In this document: one piece after another, positions 57,523-64,000 of the stretch
Layout: the number at the start of each line of letters is the position of its first letter
Position numbering within the stretch: position 1 is the first letter of the stretch
Origin: Actinomycetales bacterium
GTDB lineage: Bacteria > Actinomycetota > Actinomycetes > Actinomycetales > Dermatophilaceae
Assembly (NCBI GenBank): GCA_016710645.1
Contig: JADJVI010000031.1
Span: 28,050-92,049, forward strand
Reading direction: 5' to 3'
Length of the DNA: 64,000 nucleotides
Notes under the pieces: model-generated
What the model was told of the DNA's origin: nothing
What the model saw: the letters and a program-made list of their open reading frames with translations, nothing else
Database searches by the model: none
Translations under genes and position numbers: made by a program

Positions 57523-59208
57523 CTACGCCTCGATGACGATGGGGATGATCATCGGCCGACGGCGGATCTTGCCGCCCACCCAGCCCCCCACTGTGCGCCG
57601 GATCACCTGCTGCAACTGGTGCTCGTCAGTGATGCCGCCTTCGGTGGCCGCGATGATCGCGGCCTCGACCTTGGGGATGACCTGTTCGAAGACTTCGCGG
57701 TCCTCGGCGAACCCACGTGCCGTGATCTCCGGGCCGGCCGCGATCTTGCCGGTGGCCGTGTCGATGACGACGATGCAGGTGATGAACCCCTCGTCGCGCA
57801 GGATGCGACGGTCCTTGAGCATCGCCTCGTCGGTGCCACCCACCGAGGAGCCGTCGACGTAGATATAGCCCGCAGGCACGGCCCCGACAATCTTGGCTAC
57901 GCCCTCAACCAGGTCGATGACGACGCCGTCCTCGGCGAGCAGCACCCGCTCGCGCGGCACCCCGGTCGCCACGGCGAGCTCGGCATTGGCGAACATGTGC
58001 CGCCACTCGCCATGCACCGGCAGCACGTTGCGCGGACGCACGATGTTGTAGCAGTAGGTCAACTCCCCCGCCGCGGCGTGGCCGGACACGTGCACCTTGG
58101 CGTTGCCCTTGTGCACGACGTTTGCGCCGAGGCGCATCAAGCCGTTGATGACGCGATAGACCGCATTCTCGTTGCCGGGGATGAGCGAGCTGGCCAGCAG
58201 CACCGTGTCACCAGGCCCCACGTCGATGCGGTGGTCACGGTTGGCCATCCGCGAGAGGGCGGCCATCGGCTCGCCCTGGCTTCCGGTGCAGACCAACACG
58301 ATCTGGTCGTCGCGCAGGTCGTCGAGCTTCTTGACGTCGATGAGGACGCCGTCAGGCACATGCAAATAGCCGAGCTCCACCGCGATGCCCATGTTGCGCA
58401 CCATGCTGCGCCCCACGAGCGCGACCTTGCGCCCGGCCTTGTATGCCGCGTCCATCACCTGCTGCACCCGGTGCACGTGCGAGGAGAAGCAGGCGACGAC
58501 GATGCGGCGCTCGGCATGCCGGAACACCTTGTCGATGGCCGAGGAGATATCCCGCTCCGGCGCGGTGAACCCCGGCACGTCGGCGTTGGTGGAGTCGGTG
58601 AGGAAGAGGTCGACGCCCTCCTCGCCCAGCCGCGCGAAAGCCCGCAGATCGGTGATCCGCCCGTCCAGCGGCAACTGGTCCATCTTGAAGTCACCGGTGT
58701 GCAGGATCGACCCGGCCGAGGTGCGCACCATGACCGCGAGCGCGTCCGGGATCGAGTGGTTGACCGCGACGAACTCGACGTCGAAGACCCCGAGGTGCTC
58801 GCGCTCCCCCTCGCGCACCTCCAGCGTGTAGGGCCGGATCCGGTGTTCCTTGAGCTTGGCCTCGATCAGCGCGAGGGTCAGCCGGGACCCGATGAGCGGG
58901 ATGTCCGGCTTGCGCGCCAGCAGATAGGGAACAGCGCCGATGTGGTCCTCGTGACCATGGGTGAGGATGATCGCTTCGACGGCATCGAGCCGACCATCCA
59001 AATACGAGAAGTCGGGCAGGATCAGATCGACGCCCGGGTGGTGATCCTCCGGGAAGAGCACACCGCAGTCGATGATGAGCAGCCGCCCTTGGTGTTCGAG
59101 CACGGCCATGTTGCGGCCGATCTCCCCCAGACCTCCCAACGCGACGAATCGCAGGGCGTTGTCCGCGAGCGGCGGCGGGAGGGTGAGCTCGGGGTGCGGA
59201 TGACTCAA
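57523..59208 (-). CDS. rnj: Ribonuclease J
   Basis: 561-residue metallo-beta-lactamase/beta-CASP nuclease with 5'-3' exonuclease and endonuclease activity, central to mRNA decay. HGHEDHIGA is the metal motif, CVPVHGEWRHM-like motif appears as VLPVHGEWRHM, and GEFIRRRP is replaced by KIRRRP at the end. The TTG start overlaps the dapA stop (TTGA) and has AGGAAT in front. dapA-rnj is a standard actinobacterial pair. Confidence 0.95.
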   Translation of the reverse strand: MSHPHPELTLPPPLADNALRFVALGGLGEIGRNMAVLEHQGRLLIIDCGVLFPEDHHPGVDLILPDFSYLDGRLDAVEAIILTHGHEDHIGAVPYLLARKPDIPLIGSRLTLALIEAKLKEHRIRPYTLEVREGEREHLGVFDVEFVAVNHSIPDALAVMVRTSAGSILHTGDFKMDQLPLDGRITDLRAFARLGEEGVDLFLTDSTNADVPGFTAPERDISSAIDKVFRHAERRIVVACFSSHVHRVQQVMDAAYKAGRKVALVGRSMVRNMGIAVELGYLHVPDGVLIDVKKLDDLRDDQIVLVCTGSQGEPMAALSRMANRDHRIDVGPGDTVLLASSLIPGNENAVYRVINGLMRLGANVVHKGNAKVHVSGHAAAGELTYCYNIVRPRNVLPVHGEWRHMFANAELAVATGVPRERVLLAEDGVVIDLVEGVAKIVGAVPAGYIYVDGSSVGGTDEAMLKDRRILRDEGFITCIVVIDTATGKIAAGPEITARGFAEDREVFEQVIPKVEAAIIAATEGGITDEHQLQQVIRRTVGGWVGGKIRRRPMIIPIVIEA

Positions 59209-60092
59209 CGGATTCCTGATTTCGTGAGGCCCTCGCGCAAGATCGCAAGGTGCTCGGGTGGCGACTCCACCAATGGGAGCCGGACAAAGGCGGACGAGAT
59301 GACGCCGAGCTCGACCAGGGCGGCCTTGGCCATGATCGCCCCCTGCGAGGTGCCCATGATGGCGTCGACGATGGGGATCAGCCGGGTGTGGATAGCGCGG
59401 GCGGTCGCGAGGTCGCGGTCCACGACGGCCTGGATCATCGCGGCATACTCATTGCCGGCGACGTGACCGACGACGGAGACCACGCCCACGGCACCGAGGG
59501 CGAGCATCGCAAGGTTGGACTCATCAGCGCCGCAATACCACTGCAGGTCGGTCTCGGCCATCACCTTGCTGGCCGCCCACAGGTCGCACTTGGCGTCCTT
59601 GACGGCCACGATCCGAGGGTGCTCGGCCAGCCGCAGCAGGGTGTCGGTCTGGATTGGTATGCCGGTGCGTCCCGGAATGTCGTACAGGAGCACCGGCAGG
59701 TCGGTGGTGTCCGCAACGGCCCGGAAATGCGCCAGCAGTCCGGGCTGGGTGGGCTTGTTGTAGTAGGGCGTGACGACGAGAAGAGCATCAGCTCCCACGG
59801 CCGCAGCCCGCTTGGACATCTCGATGCTGTGCGCGGTGTCGTTGGACCCGACCCCCGCGACGACCTTGACCCGGTCGCCCACGGCGTCAGCGACGAGTTG
59901 AATGACACGGATGCTCTCGTCGCTGGTCAGGGTGGCCGACTCCCCGGTCGTGCCGTTGACGATGAGTCCGTCGTGCCCGTGGGCCACCAGATGTTCGGCG
60001 ACGGCGACGACGCCGGCCTCGTCGACCTCGCCGGTCGGGGTCATCGGGGTGACCATGGCTGTCAGCACGCGTCCGAAGATGGGCATCGTCAT
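59205..60092 (-). CDS. dapA: 4-hydroxy-tetrahydrodipicolinate synthase
   Basis: 295-residue class I aldolase-type enzyme condensing pyruvate with aspartate semialdehyde in lysine/diaminopimelate synthesis. GTTGESATL, TPYYNKPTQPGL and YDIPGRTGIPI are the family motifs, and the Schiff-base lysine is in VAVKDAKCD. It overlaps rnj. Confidence 0.97.
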   Translation of the reverse strand: MTMPIFGRVLTAMVTPMTPTGEVDEAGVVAVAEHLVAHGHDGLIVNGTTGESATLTSDESIRVIQLVADAVGDRVKVVAGVGSNDTAHSIEMSKRAAAVGADALLVVTPYYNKPTQPGLLAHFRAVADTTDLPVLLYDIPGRTGIPIQTDTLLRLAEHPRIVAVKDAKCDLWAASKVMAETDLQWYCGADESNLAMLALGAVGVVSVVGHVAGNEYAAMIQAVVDRDLATARAIHTRLIPIVDAIMGTSQGAIMAKAALVELGVISSAFVRLPLVESPPEHLAILREGLTKSGIR

Positions 60093-60124
60093 CTCCCCAG
60101 GCTATCGCTCCCCGCACACAACAA

Positions 60125-60168
60125 TGTCGAGGCGCTACCCGCTCGGGGGTCCGGGTAGCGCCTCGACA
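60125..60168. repeat. Perfect 17-bp inverted repeat in the dapA-thyA divergent gap
   Basis: TGTCGAGGCGCTACCCG (60125-60141) and its exact complement (60152-60168) around a 10-base loop. No U tract follows on either strand. It lies between two divergent starts (60092, 60267), where a terminator is not expected, so an operator, leader structure or fossil of an earlier gene end is possible. Confidence 0.8.
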
Positions 60169-60266
60169 CCCACACCATCGGGCGGTGCCGTGGGGTCGTT
60201 ACAGACCAAGAGCAATCACGTGATGTGATCTAGGTCACACTCTCTGGCCAGTGCTAGCGTTCCATC

Positions 60267-61076
60267 GTGCGCCAGTACCTCGACCTGCTCGACCGCATCC
60301 TCACCGAGGGGGTCCGCAAGGAGGACCGCACCGGCACCGGCACGATGAGCGTCTTCGGTCACCAGCTGCGTTTCGACCTGCAAGAAGGCTTCCCGGCGAT
60401 GACGACCAAGAAGCTGCACCTGCGCTCGATCTTCGGAGAGCTGCTCTGGTTCCTGCGTGGCGACACCAATATCGCCTGGCTGCACGAACGCCGGATCACG
60501 ATCTGGGACGAATGGGCCGACGCCTCAGGTGATCTCGGCCCGGTCTATGGCTACCAGTGGCGGTCCTGGCCCACCCCGGACGGCCGACACATCGACCAGA
60601 TCCAACGGGTGGTCGAGGGCCTGCGGACCAATCCCGACAGCCGCCGGCACATCGTCTCGGCGTGGAACGTCGCCGACGTCGACGACATGGCCCTGCCCCC
60701 CTGCCACGCGCTCTTCCAGTTCTACGTCCGACCCGCGAGTGACGGCGGCACGGCATACCTGGATTGCCAGCTCTACCAGCGTTCGGCCGACGTCTTCCTC
60801 GGCGTGCCGTTCAACATCGCCTCTTATGCGCTGCTCACCGAGATGGTCGCCCAGACCGTGGGGCTGCGGGCGGGGCATTTCGTGCACACCCTCGGCGACG
60901 CCCACCTCTACAGCAACCACCTCGACCAGGCCCGGCTGCAGCTCACCCGCGAGCCGCGCCCGCTGCCCCGTCTGCGGCTGACCCCTGGGTTGGCCCTGGA
61001 CGAGTTCGACCTGCCCGACATCGCGCTCGAGGGTTACGACCCACACCCGGGCATTGCCGCCCCCATCGCGGTATGA
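60267..61076 (+). CDS. thyA: Thymidylate synthase
   Basis: 269-residue enzyme making dTMP from dUMP with methylene-tetrahydrofolate. [30 protein letters not shown] (catalytic Cys) and [20 protein letters not shown] are canonical. GTG start. The stop overlaps the folA start in ATGA, so dTMP synthesis is coupled with folate reduction, whose product it uses. Confidence 0.98.
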   Translation: MRQYLDLLDRILTEGVRKEDRTGTGTMSVFGHQLRFDLQEGFPAMTTKKLHLRSIFGELLWFLRGDTNIAWLHERRITIWDEWADASGDLGPVYGYQWRSWPTPDGRHIDQIQRVVEGLRTNPDSRRHIVSAWNVADVDDMALPPCHALFQFYVRPASDGGTAYLDCQLYQRSADVFLGVPFNIASYALLTEMVAQTVGLRAGHFVHTLGDAHLYSNHLDQARLQLTREPRPLPRLRLTPGLALDEFDLPDIALEGYDPHPGIAAPIAV

Positions 61077-61564
61077 GCACCAGCCCCGAGATCGCGATCA
61101 TCGTCGCGGTGGCCCGCAACCGGGTCATCGGAGACGGCTCCGGTATGCCGTGGCACCTCCCCGAGGATCTCGCGCACTTCAAGCGCACCACCATGGGCGG
61201 GGTGCTCGTCATGGGCCGGCGCACCTTCGACTCCATCGGGCGGCCATTGCCGGGACGGCATACCGTGGTCGTCACCCGCAACCCGGACTGGCACCACGCG
61301 GGGGTCCACACCGCCCAGAGCATCGAAGATGCTCTCATCATCGCCAGAGAGTTCCACGCCCCGATCTGGGTCGTCGGGGGCGGCGAGATCTACCGACTCG
61401 CACTCCCCCATGTGACGCGACTGGTCGTCACTGAGGTCGATCAGGAGTCAGACGGTTCGGTGACCTTCCCCGTAATCGACCCGCAGGTCTGGCAGGAAAC
61501 CGAACGCGAGGCCCGACCGGGCCTCGCGTTCGTGACCTACCGACGCCGCGATCAGGCGTCGTAG
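61073..61564 (+). CDS. folA: Dihydrofolate reductase
   Basis: 163-residue enzyme regenerating tetrahydrofolate. [23 protein letters not shown] contains the folate-binding Trp and acidic residue, [16 protein letters not shown] and [13 protein letters not shown] bind NADPH. It overlaps thyA. Two motif words (61142, 61255) lie in the gene. Its end overlaps paaE (opposite strand) by 13 nt. Confidence 0.97.
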   Translation: MSTSPEIAIIVAVARNRVIGDGSGMPWHLPEDLAHFKRTTMGGVLVMGRRTFDSIGRPLPGRHTVVVTRNPDWHHAGVHTAQSIEDALIIAREFHAPIWVVGGGEIYRLALPHVTRLVVTEVDQESDGSVTFPVIDPQVWQETEREARPGLAFVTYRRRDQAS

Positions 61565-62667
61565 TCCAGCTCCACGGTGTCGGAGACGGGCAGCGCCTGG
61601 CAGGCCAGGACGATCCCCGCCGCCACCTCATCGGGCTCCAAGGCGTAGTTGCGCAGCATCTTGACCTCGCCCGTGACGACGCGCGCCCGACAGGTGCCAC
61701 ACACGCCACCCGTGCAGGAGTACGGCGCATCGGGGCGGGCCCGCAGCGTCGCGTCGAGGATGGTCTCCAGCTTGGACGGCATCGGGATGACCGTCGTGCG
61801 CCCGTCGAGGTTGACCGTGACGATCGCCTCGGCCGGGGCCGACTCGTCGACGACGACCGGGGTGTGCTTGGGAGCACCGGCGTCGTCGACGTGGAAGATC
61901 TCGTGGTGGACGTGGGCACTGTCCATGCCGCGCTCGGCGAGCTCGGCCTGGGCGTCCAGCACCATGCCGTATGGCCCGCACAGGTAGACCTCGTCGACCT
62001 CGTCGATCGGCACGAGCGCGTCGAAGATCCTCGCGAGGCGTTCGCGATCCAGGCGCCCGGCGAAGAGCTCGACGTCCGGCGCCTCACGAGACAGCACGTT
62101 GACCAGGTGCAGGCGGGCGCCGAAGCGGTCCTTGAGGTCGGCCAACTCCTCGAGGAACATCACGCTGGAGGTGCGTCGGTTGCCGAACAGCAGCGTGACC
62201 CGCGAAAGCGGCTCGCGCTCCAGTGCGGTCGAGACCAGGGAGAGCACCGGCGTGATCCCGGATCCCGCGGCGATCGCCAGGTGGTGACGCGCTCGGTCGA
62301 CCAGGGCGGGGCAGGTGAACGTGCCCATCGGGGTCATGACCTCGATCTCGTCCCCGGCCTTGACGGTGTCGACCAGCCAGGGCGACATCCGCCCGCCGGG
62401 CACCTTGGCAGCGGCGACCCGCAGTGAGGTCACCGGCCCCTCGCCCCGGGCCTGGCAGATCGAGTAGGAGTTGCGCACCTCGGCGCCGTCGATCGTCGCC
62501 TTGAGGGTGAGGTGCTGACCGGGGACGAAGTCATAGGCGTCGGCGAGCTCGGCAGGCACGGCGAAGGTGACCGCGACGGCCTCGTCGGTAAGCCGCTCGA
62601 CCCGGTCGACGGTGAGGGTGTGGAAGGTGGCCCGGCGGGTGGCGGGGGCCGTGAGCAGACCAGTCAT
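61552..62667 (-). CDS. paaE: Phenylacetyl-CoA epoxidase reductase subunit
   Basis: 371-residue FAD/NADPH oxidoreductase with a C-terminal plant-type [2Fe-2S] ferredoxin domain. RNSYSICQ and GSGITPVLSLV bind flavin and NADPH; CTGGVCGTC and a distant Cys (VLACQAL) hold the cluster. It passes electrons to PaaAC for ring epoxidation in phenylacetate breakdown. It lies directly after paaD. Confidence 0.94.
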   Translation of the reverse strand: MTGLLTAPATRRATFHTLTVDRVERLTDEAVAVTFAVPAELADAYDFVPGQHLTLKATIDGAEVRNSYSICQARGEGPVTSLRVAAAKVPGGRMSPWLVDTVKAGDEIEVMTPMGTFTCPALVDRARHHLAIAAGSGITPVLSLVSTALEREPLSRVTLLFGNRRTSSVMFLEELADLKDRFGARLHLVNVLSREAPDVELFAGRLDRERLARIFDALVPIDEVDEVYLCGPYGMVLDAQAELAERGMDSAHVHHEIFHVDDAGAPKHTPVVVDESAPAEAIVTVNLDGRTTVIPMPSKLETILDATLRARPDAPYSCTGGVCGTCRARVVTGEVKMLRNYALEPDEVAAGIVLACQALPVSDTVELDYDA

Positions 62668-63231
62668 CTAGAGCGCCTTGAACTCGTCGAAGGGATCGCC
62701 GCAGTCGTCGCAGCGACGCAATGCTTTACATGCGGTGGAACCGAACTGCGAGAGCACCGAGGTGCGTTCGCTACCGCAGCGGGGACAGGCCGGGGTATGC
62801 CGTGTGCTCGCCTCCCCGGATGGTGAACCGACAGTTGGCCGCGTGCCCAGGGTGACCGAGACCGGACCACCCGAACTGCTCAGACCCGAAGACCCAGCCG
62901 GACCGGGCGGAGCAATCCCGAAGCGCCGCAACGCTTCTCGACTGTCCGCGTCGATCCAGTCGGTGGTCCAGGCCGGTGACAGTTGGGTGGTGACCCGAGC
63001 CGTGAGCCCGTGGGCACGGCATACCCGAGCGATGGAATCCTCGATGGCACGCATCGCCGGGCAGCCGGAGTAGGTGGGGGTGATGACCACGTGGACCTCA
63101 CCCGCGGCGGCGTCGAACGTAAGCCCGCGCAGGATCCCCAGACCCTCGATCGTGATGACCGGGATCTCAGGGTCCGGGATCGCCCGGACGGCAGCGAGCA
63201 CGTCGGCGGCCACGACCACTCCATTCACCAT
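62668..63231 (-). CDS. paaD: Phenylacetyl-CoA epoxidase accessory protein PaaD
   Basis: 187-residue DUF59/MIP18-like protein thought to help Fe-S assembly for the epoxidase. DPEIPVITIEGLGILRG and ITPTYSGCPAM are characteristic, and a C-terminal zinc ribbon CPRCGS...CDDCG is present. A ~35-residue Ser/Gly/Pro-rich segment separates the two parts and carries both motif words (62794, 63016 region). It overlaps paaC by seven bases. Confidence 0.92.
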   Translation of the reverse strand: MVNGVVVAADVLAAVRAIPDPEIPVITIEGLGILRGLTFDAAAGEVHVVITPTYSGCPAMRAIEDSIARVCRAHGLTARVTTQLSPAWTTDWIDADSREALRRFGIAPPGPAGSSGLSSSGGPVSVTLGTRPTVGSPSGEASTRHTPACPRCGSERTSVLSQFGSTACKALRRCDDCGDPFDEFKAL

Positions 63232-63992
63232 GTGGCGCCGGGATGCGAGCGCGGCAGGTGCTGCATCTCGGCGATGAGGTAGCCCATGGGCTCGGAATGC
63301 AGACCGTCACGACCGCCTCGGGCGTGCCAGCGACTCACGGCCGGCGCGTCGAGGGTGGCTTCGGCGAGCACCCCGGCCACGGTCGCCTCGGCGCCAGCGC
63401 GCAGCGACGAGGGCAGCACGCCGACCCCAGCCCCAGCAGCAGCGACGGAGGCGGCATCGTCCTCGAAAAGCTCCGCGATGTAGGGGGCCACCCACGTGAA
63501 GGCCGCCACCATCCGCTCGCGAGACTCGGGAGTGCCATCCCCCAGGCGCACGACCCATTGCGAGGCGTGGTCGAGGTGATAGCGCACCTCTTTGAGGGCC
63601 TTGGCCGCGATGGCGCGCAGCTGAGCGTCGCTGGAACCAGCCAGAGCGGCATACAACTCCCGCTGGTAGGCCGAGAACCACAGCATCCGGGCCATCTCCT
63701 GGCCGAAGTCGCCGCGCGGCTGCTCGACGAGGTGGACATTGCGGAACTCGCGCTCGTCGCGCCAGTAGGCGATGTCGTCCTCGCTGCGGCCGGTGCCGTC
63801 GTTGGCCCCGACGTAGGTGTAGATGGCGCGGGCCTGGCCGATGAGGTCGAGGGAGATATTGGCCAAGGCCATATCTTCCTCGAGCAACGGTGCCCAGGTC
63901 AGCCAGCTGCCCAGCCGGTGGGAGTAGATGAGCGCGTCATCCCCCAGACCGAGCAGGTATGCCGCCTGGAAAGCGGTCGTCGTGTCGGTCAT
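63225..63992 (-). CDS. paaC: Phenylacetyl-CoA epoxidase structural subunit PaaC
   Basis: 255-residue helical, ferritin-like subunit that stabilises PaaA and lacks the di-iron site of PaaA. AYLLGLGDDALIYSHRLG and LLEEDMALANISLDLIGQAR are family stretches. The start ATG is only eight bases from the right edge; paaA and paaB are expected beyond it but are not visible. Confidence 0.93.
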   Translation of the reverse strand: MTDTTTAFQAAYLLGLGDDALIYSHRLGSWLTWAPLLEEDMALANISLDLIGQARAIYTYVGANDGTGRSEDDIAYWRDEREFRNVHLVEQPRGDFGQEMARMLWFSAYQRELYAALAGSSDAQLRAIAAKALKEVRYHLDHASQWVVRLGDGTPESRERMVAAFTWVAPYIAELFEDDAASVAAAGAGVGVLPSSLRAGAEATVAGVLAEATLDAPAVSRWHARGGRDGLHSEPMGYLIAEMQHLPRSHPGATW

Positions 63993-64000
63993 AGGTATTC

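Noticed and set aside
57517..59466. 649-codon open frame on the plus strand over rnj
   Set aside because: Antisense shadow of the well-supported ribonuclease J gene.

Overview
The window is about 64 kb of high-GC actinobacterial core chromosome. The gene families and their order (era to hrcA; lepA-rpsT-holA; dapF-miaA-def-miaB-recX-recA; DUF3046; lhr-nei; rimO-pgsA-cinA-clgR; ftsK; rnj-dapA; thyA-folA), together with ClgR, DUF3097, DUF3046, a CIRCE element and a SAM-IV riboswitch, point to Actinomycetota. Order Micrococcales, near Intrasporangiaceae or Dermatophilaceae, is an inference; no rRNA or tRNA gene was seen to test it.

Layout, left to right. 1-7100: a minus-strand heat-shock, ribosome and membrane run (hrcA, dnaJ, rsmE, HIT protein, phoH, ybeY, CNNM protein, era), with CIRCE in front of hrcA. 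7128-17500: DUF3097, hemW, a 0.55 kb untranslated stretch packed with hairpins, a phosphatase, lepA, an orphan PemK/MazF-like protein, a small secreted protein, rpsT, a hydrolase, holA and a class III aminotransferase. 17538-30763: a DinG-type helicase, an MFS exporter, a coiled-coil peptidoglycan hydrolase, a GH63-like glucosidase, an ACC deaminase, hflX, a lipoprotein, an RsmC-like methyltransferase and dapF. 30768-38045: tRNA modification and protein maturation (miaA, def, miaB), a 52-residue zinc-ribbon protein with a possible CsoR-type operator, recX-recA with damage-response promoter elements, citrate synthase and DUF3046. 38232-48237: lhr-nei DNA repair, a dipeptide-epimerase-like enzyme, clgR, cinA, pgsA and rimO. 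48385-57327: a secreted M6 metalloprotease, ftsK, a SAM-IV riboswitch in front of a cysteine-desulfurase-like gene, and a lower-GC operon of exported or cysteine-rich proteins with a thioredoxin-like protein. 57523-63992: rnj-dapA, thyA-folA and the start of a phenylacetate (paaCDE) cluster that runs off the right edge.

The strongest unexplained signal is a sequence word. GGTATGCCGT or its complement occurs exactly 39 times by my hand count (24 plus, 15 minus), and its octamer core GTATGCCG about 84 times. Base composition alone would give roughly 0.1 and 2 copies. The copies lie in both orientations, inside genes and between them, sometimes as inverted pairs, and leave repeated peptide traces (RYAV, GMP, TAY, GIP) in unrelated proteins. 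This resembles the DNA-uptake words of Neisseria and Pasteurellaceae more than a strand-biased Chi or KOPS word. Second-rank items are the hairpin array at 9380-9746, the exported cysteine-rich operon at 55517-57327, the SAM-IV aptamer and the palindrome at 34328.
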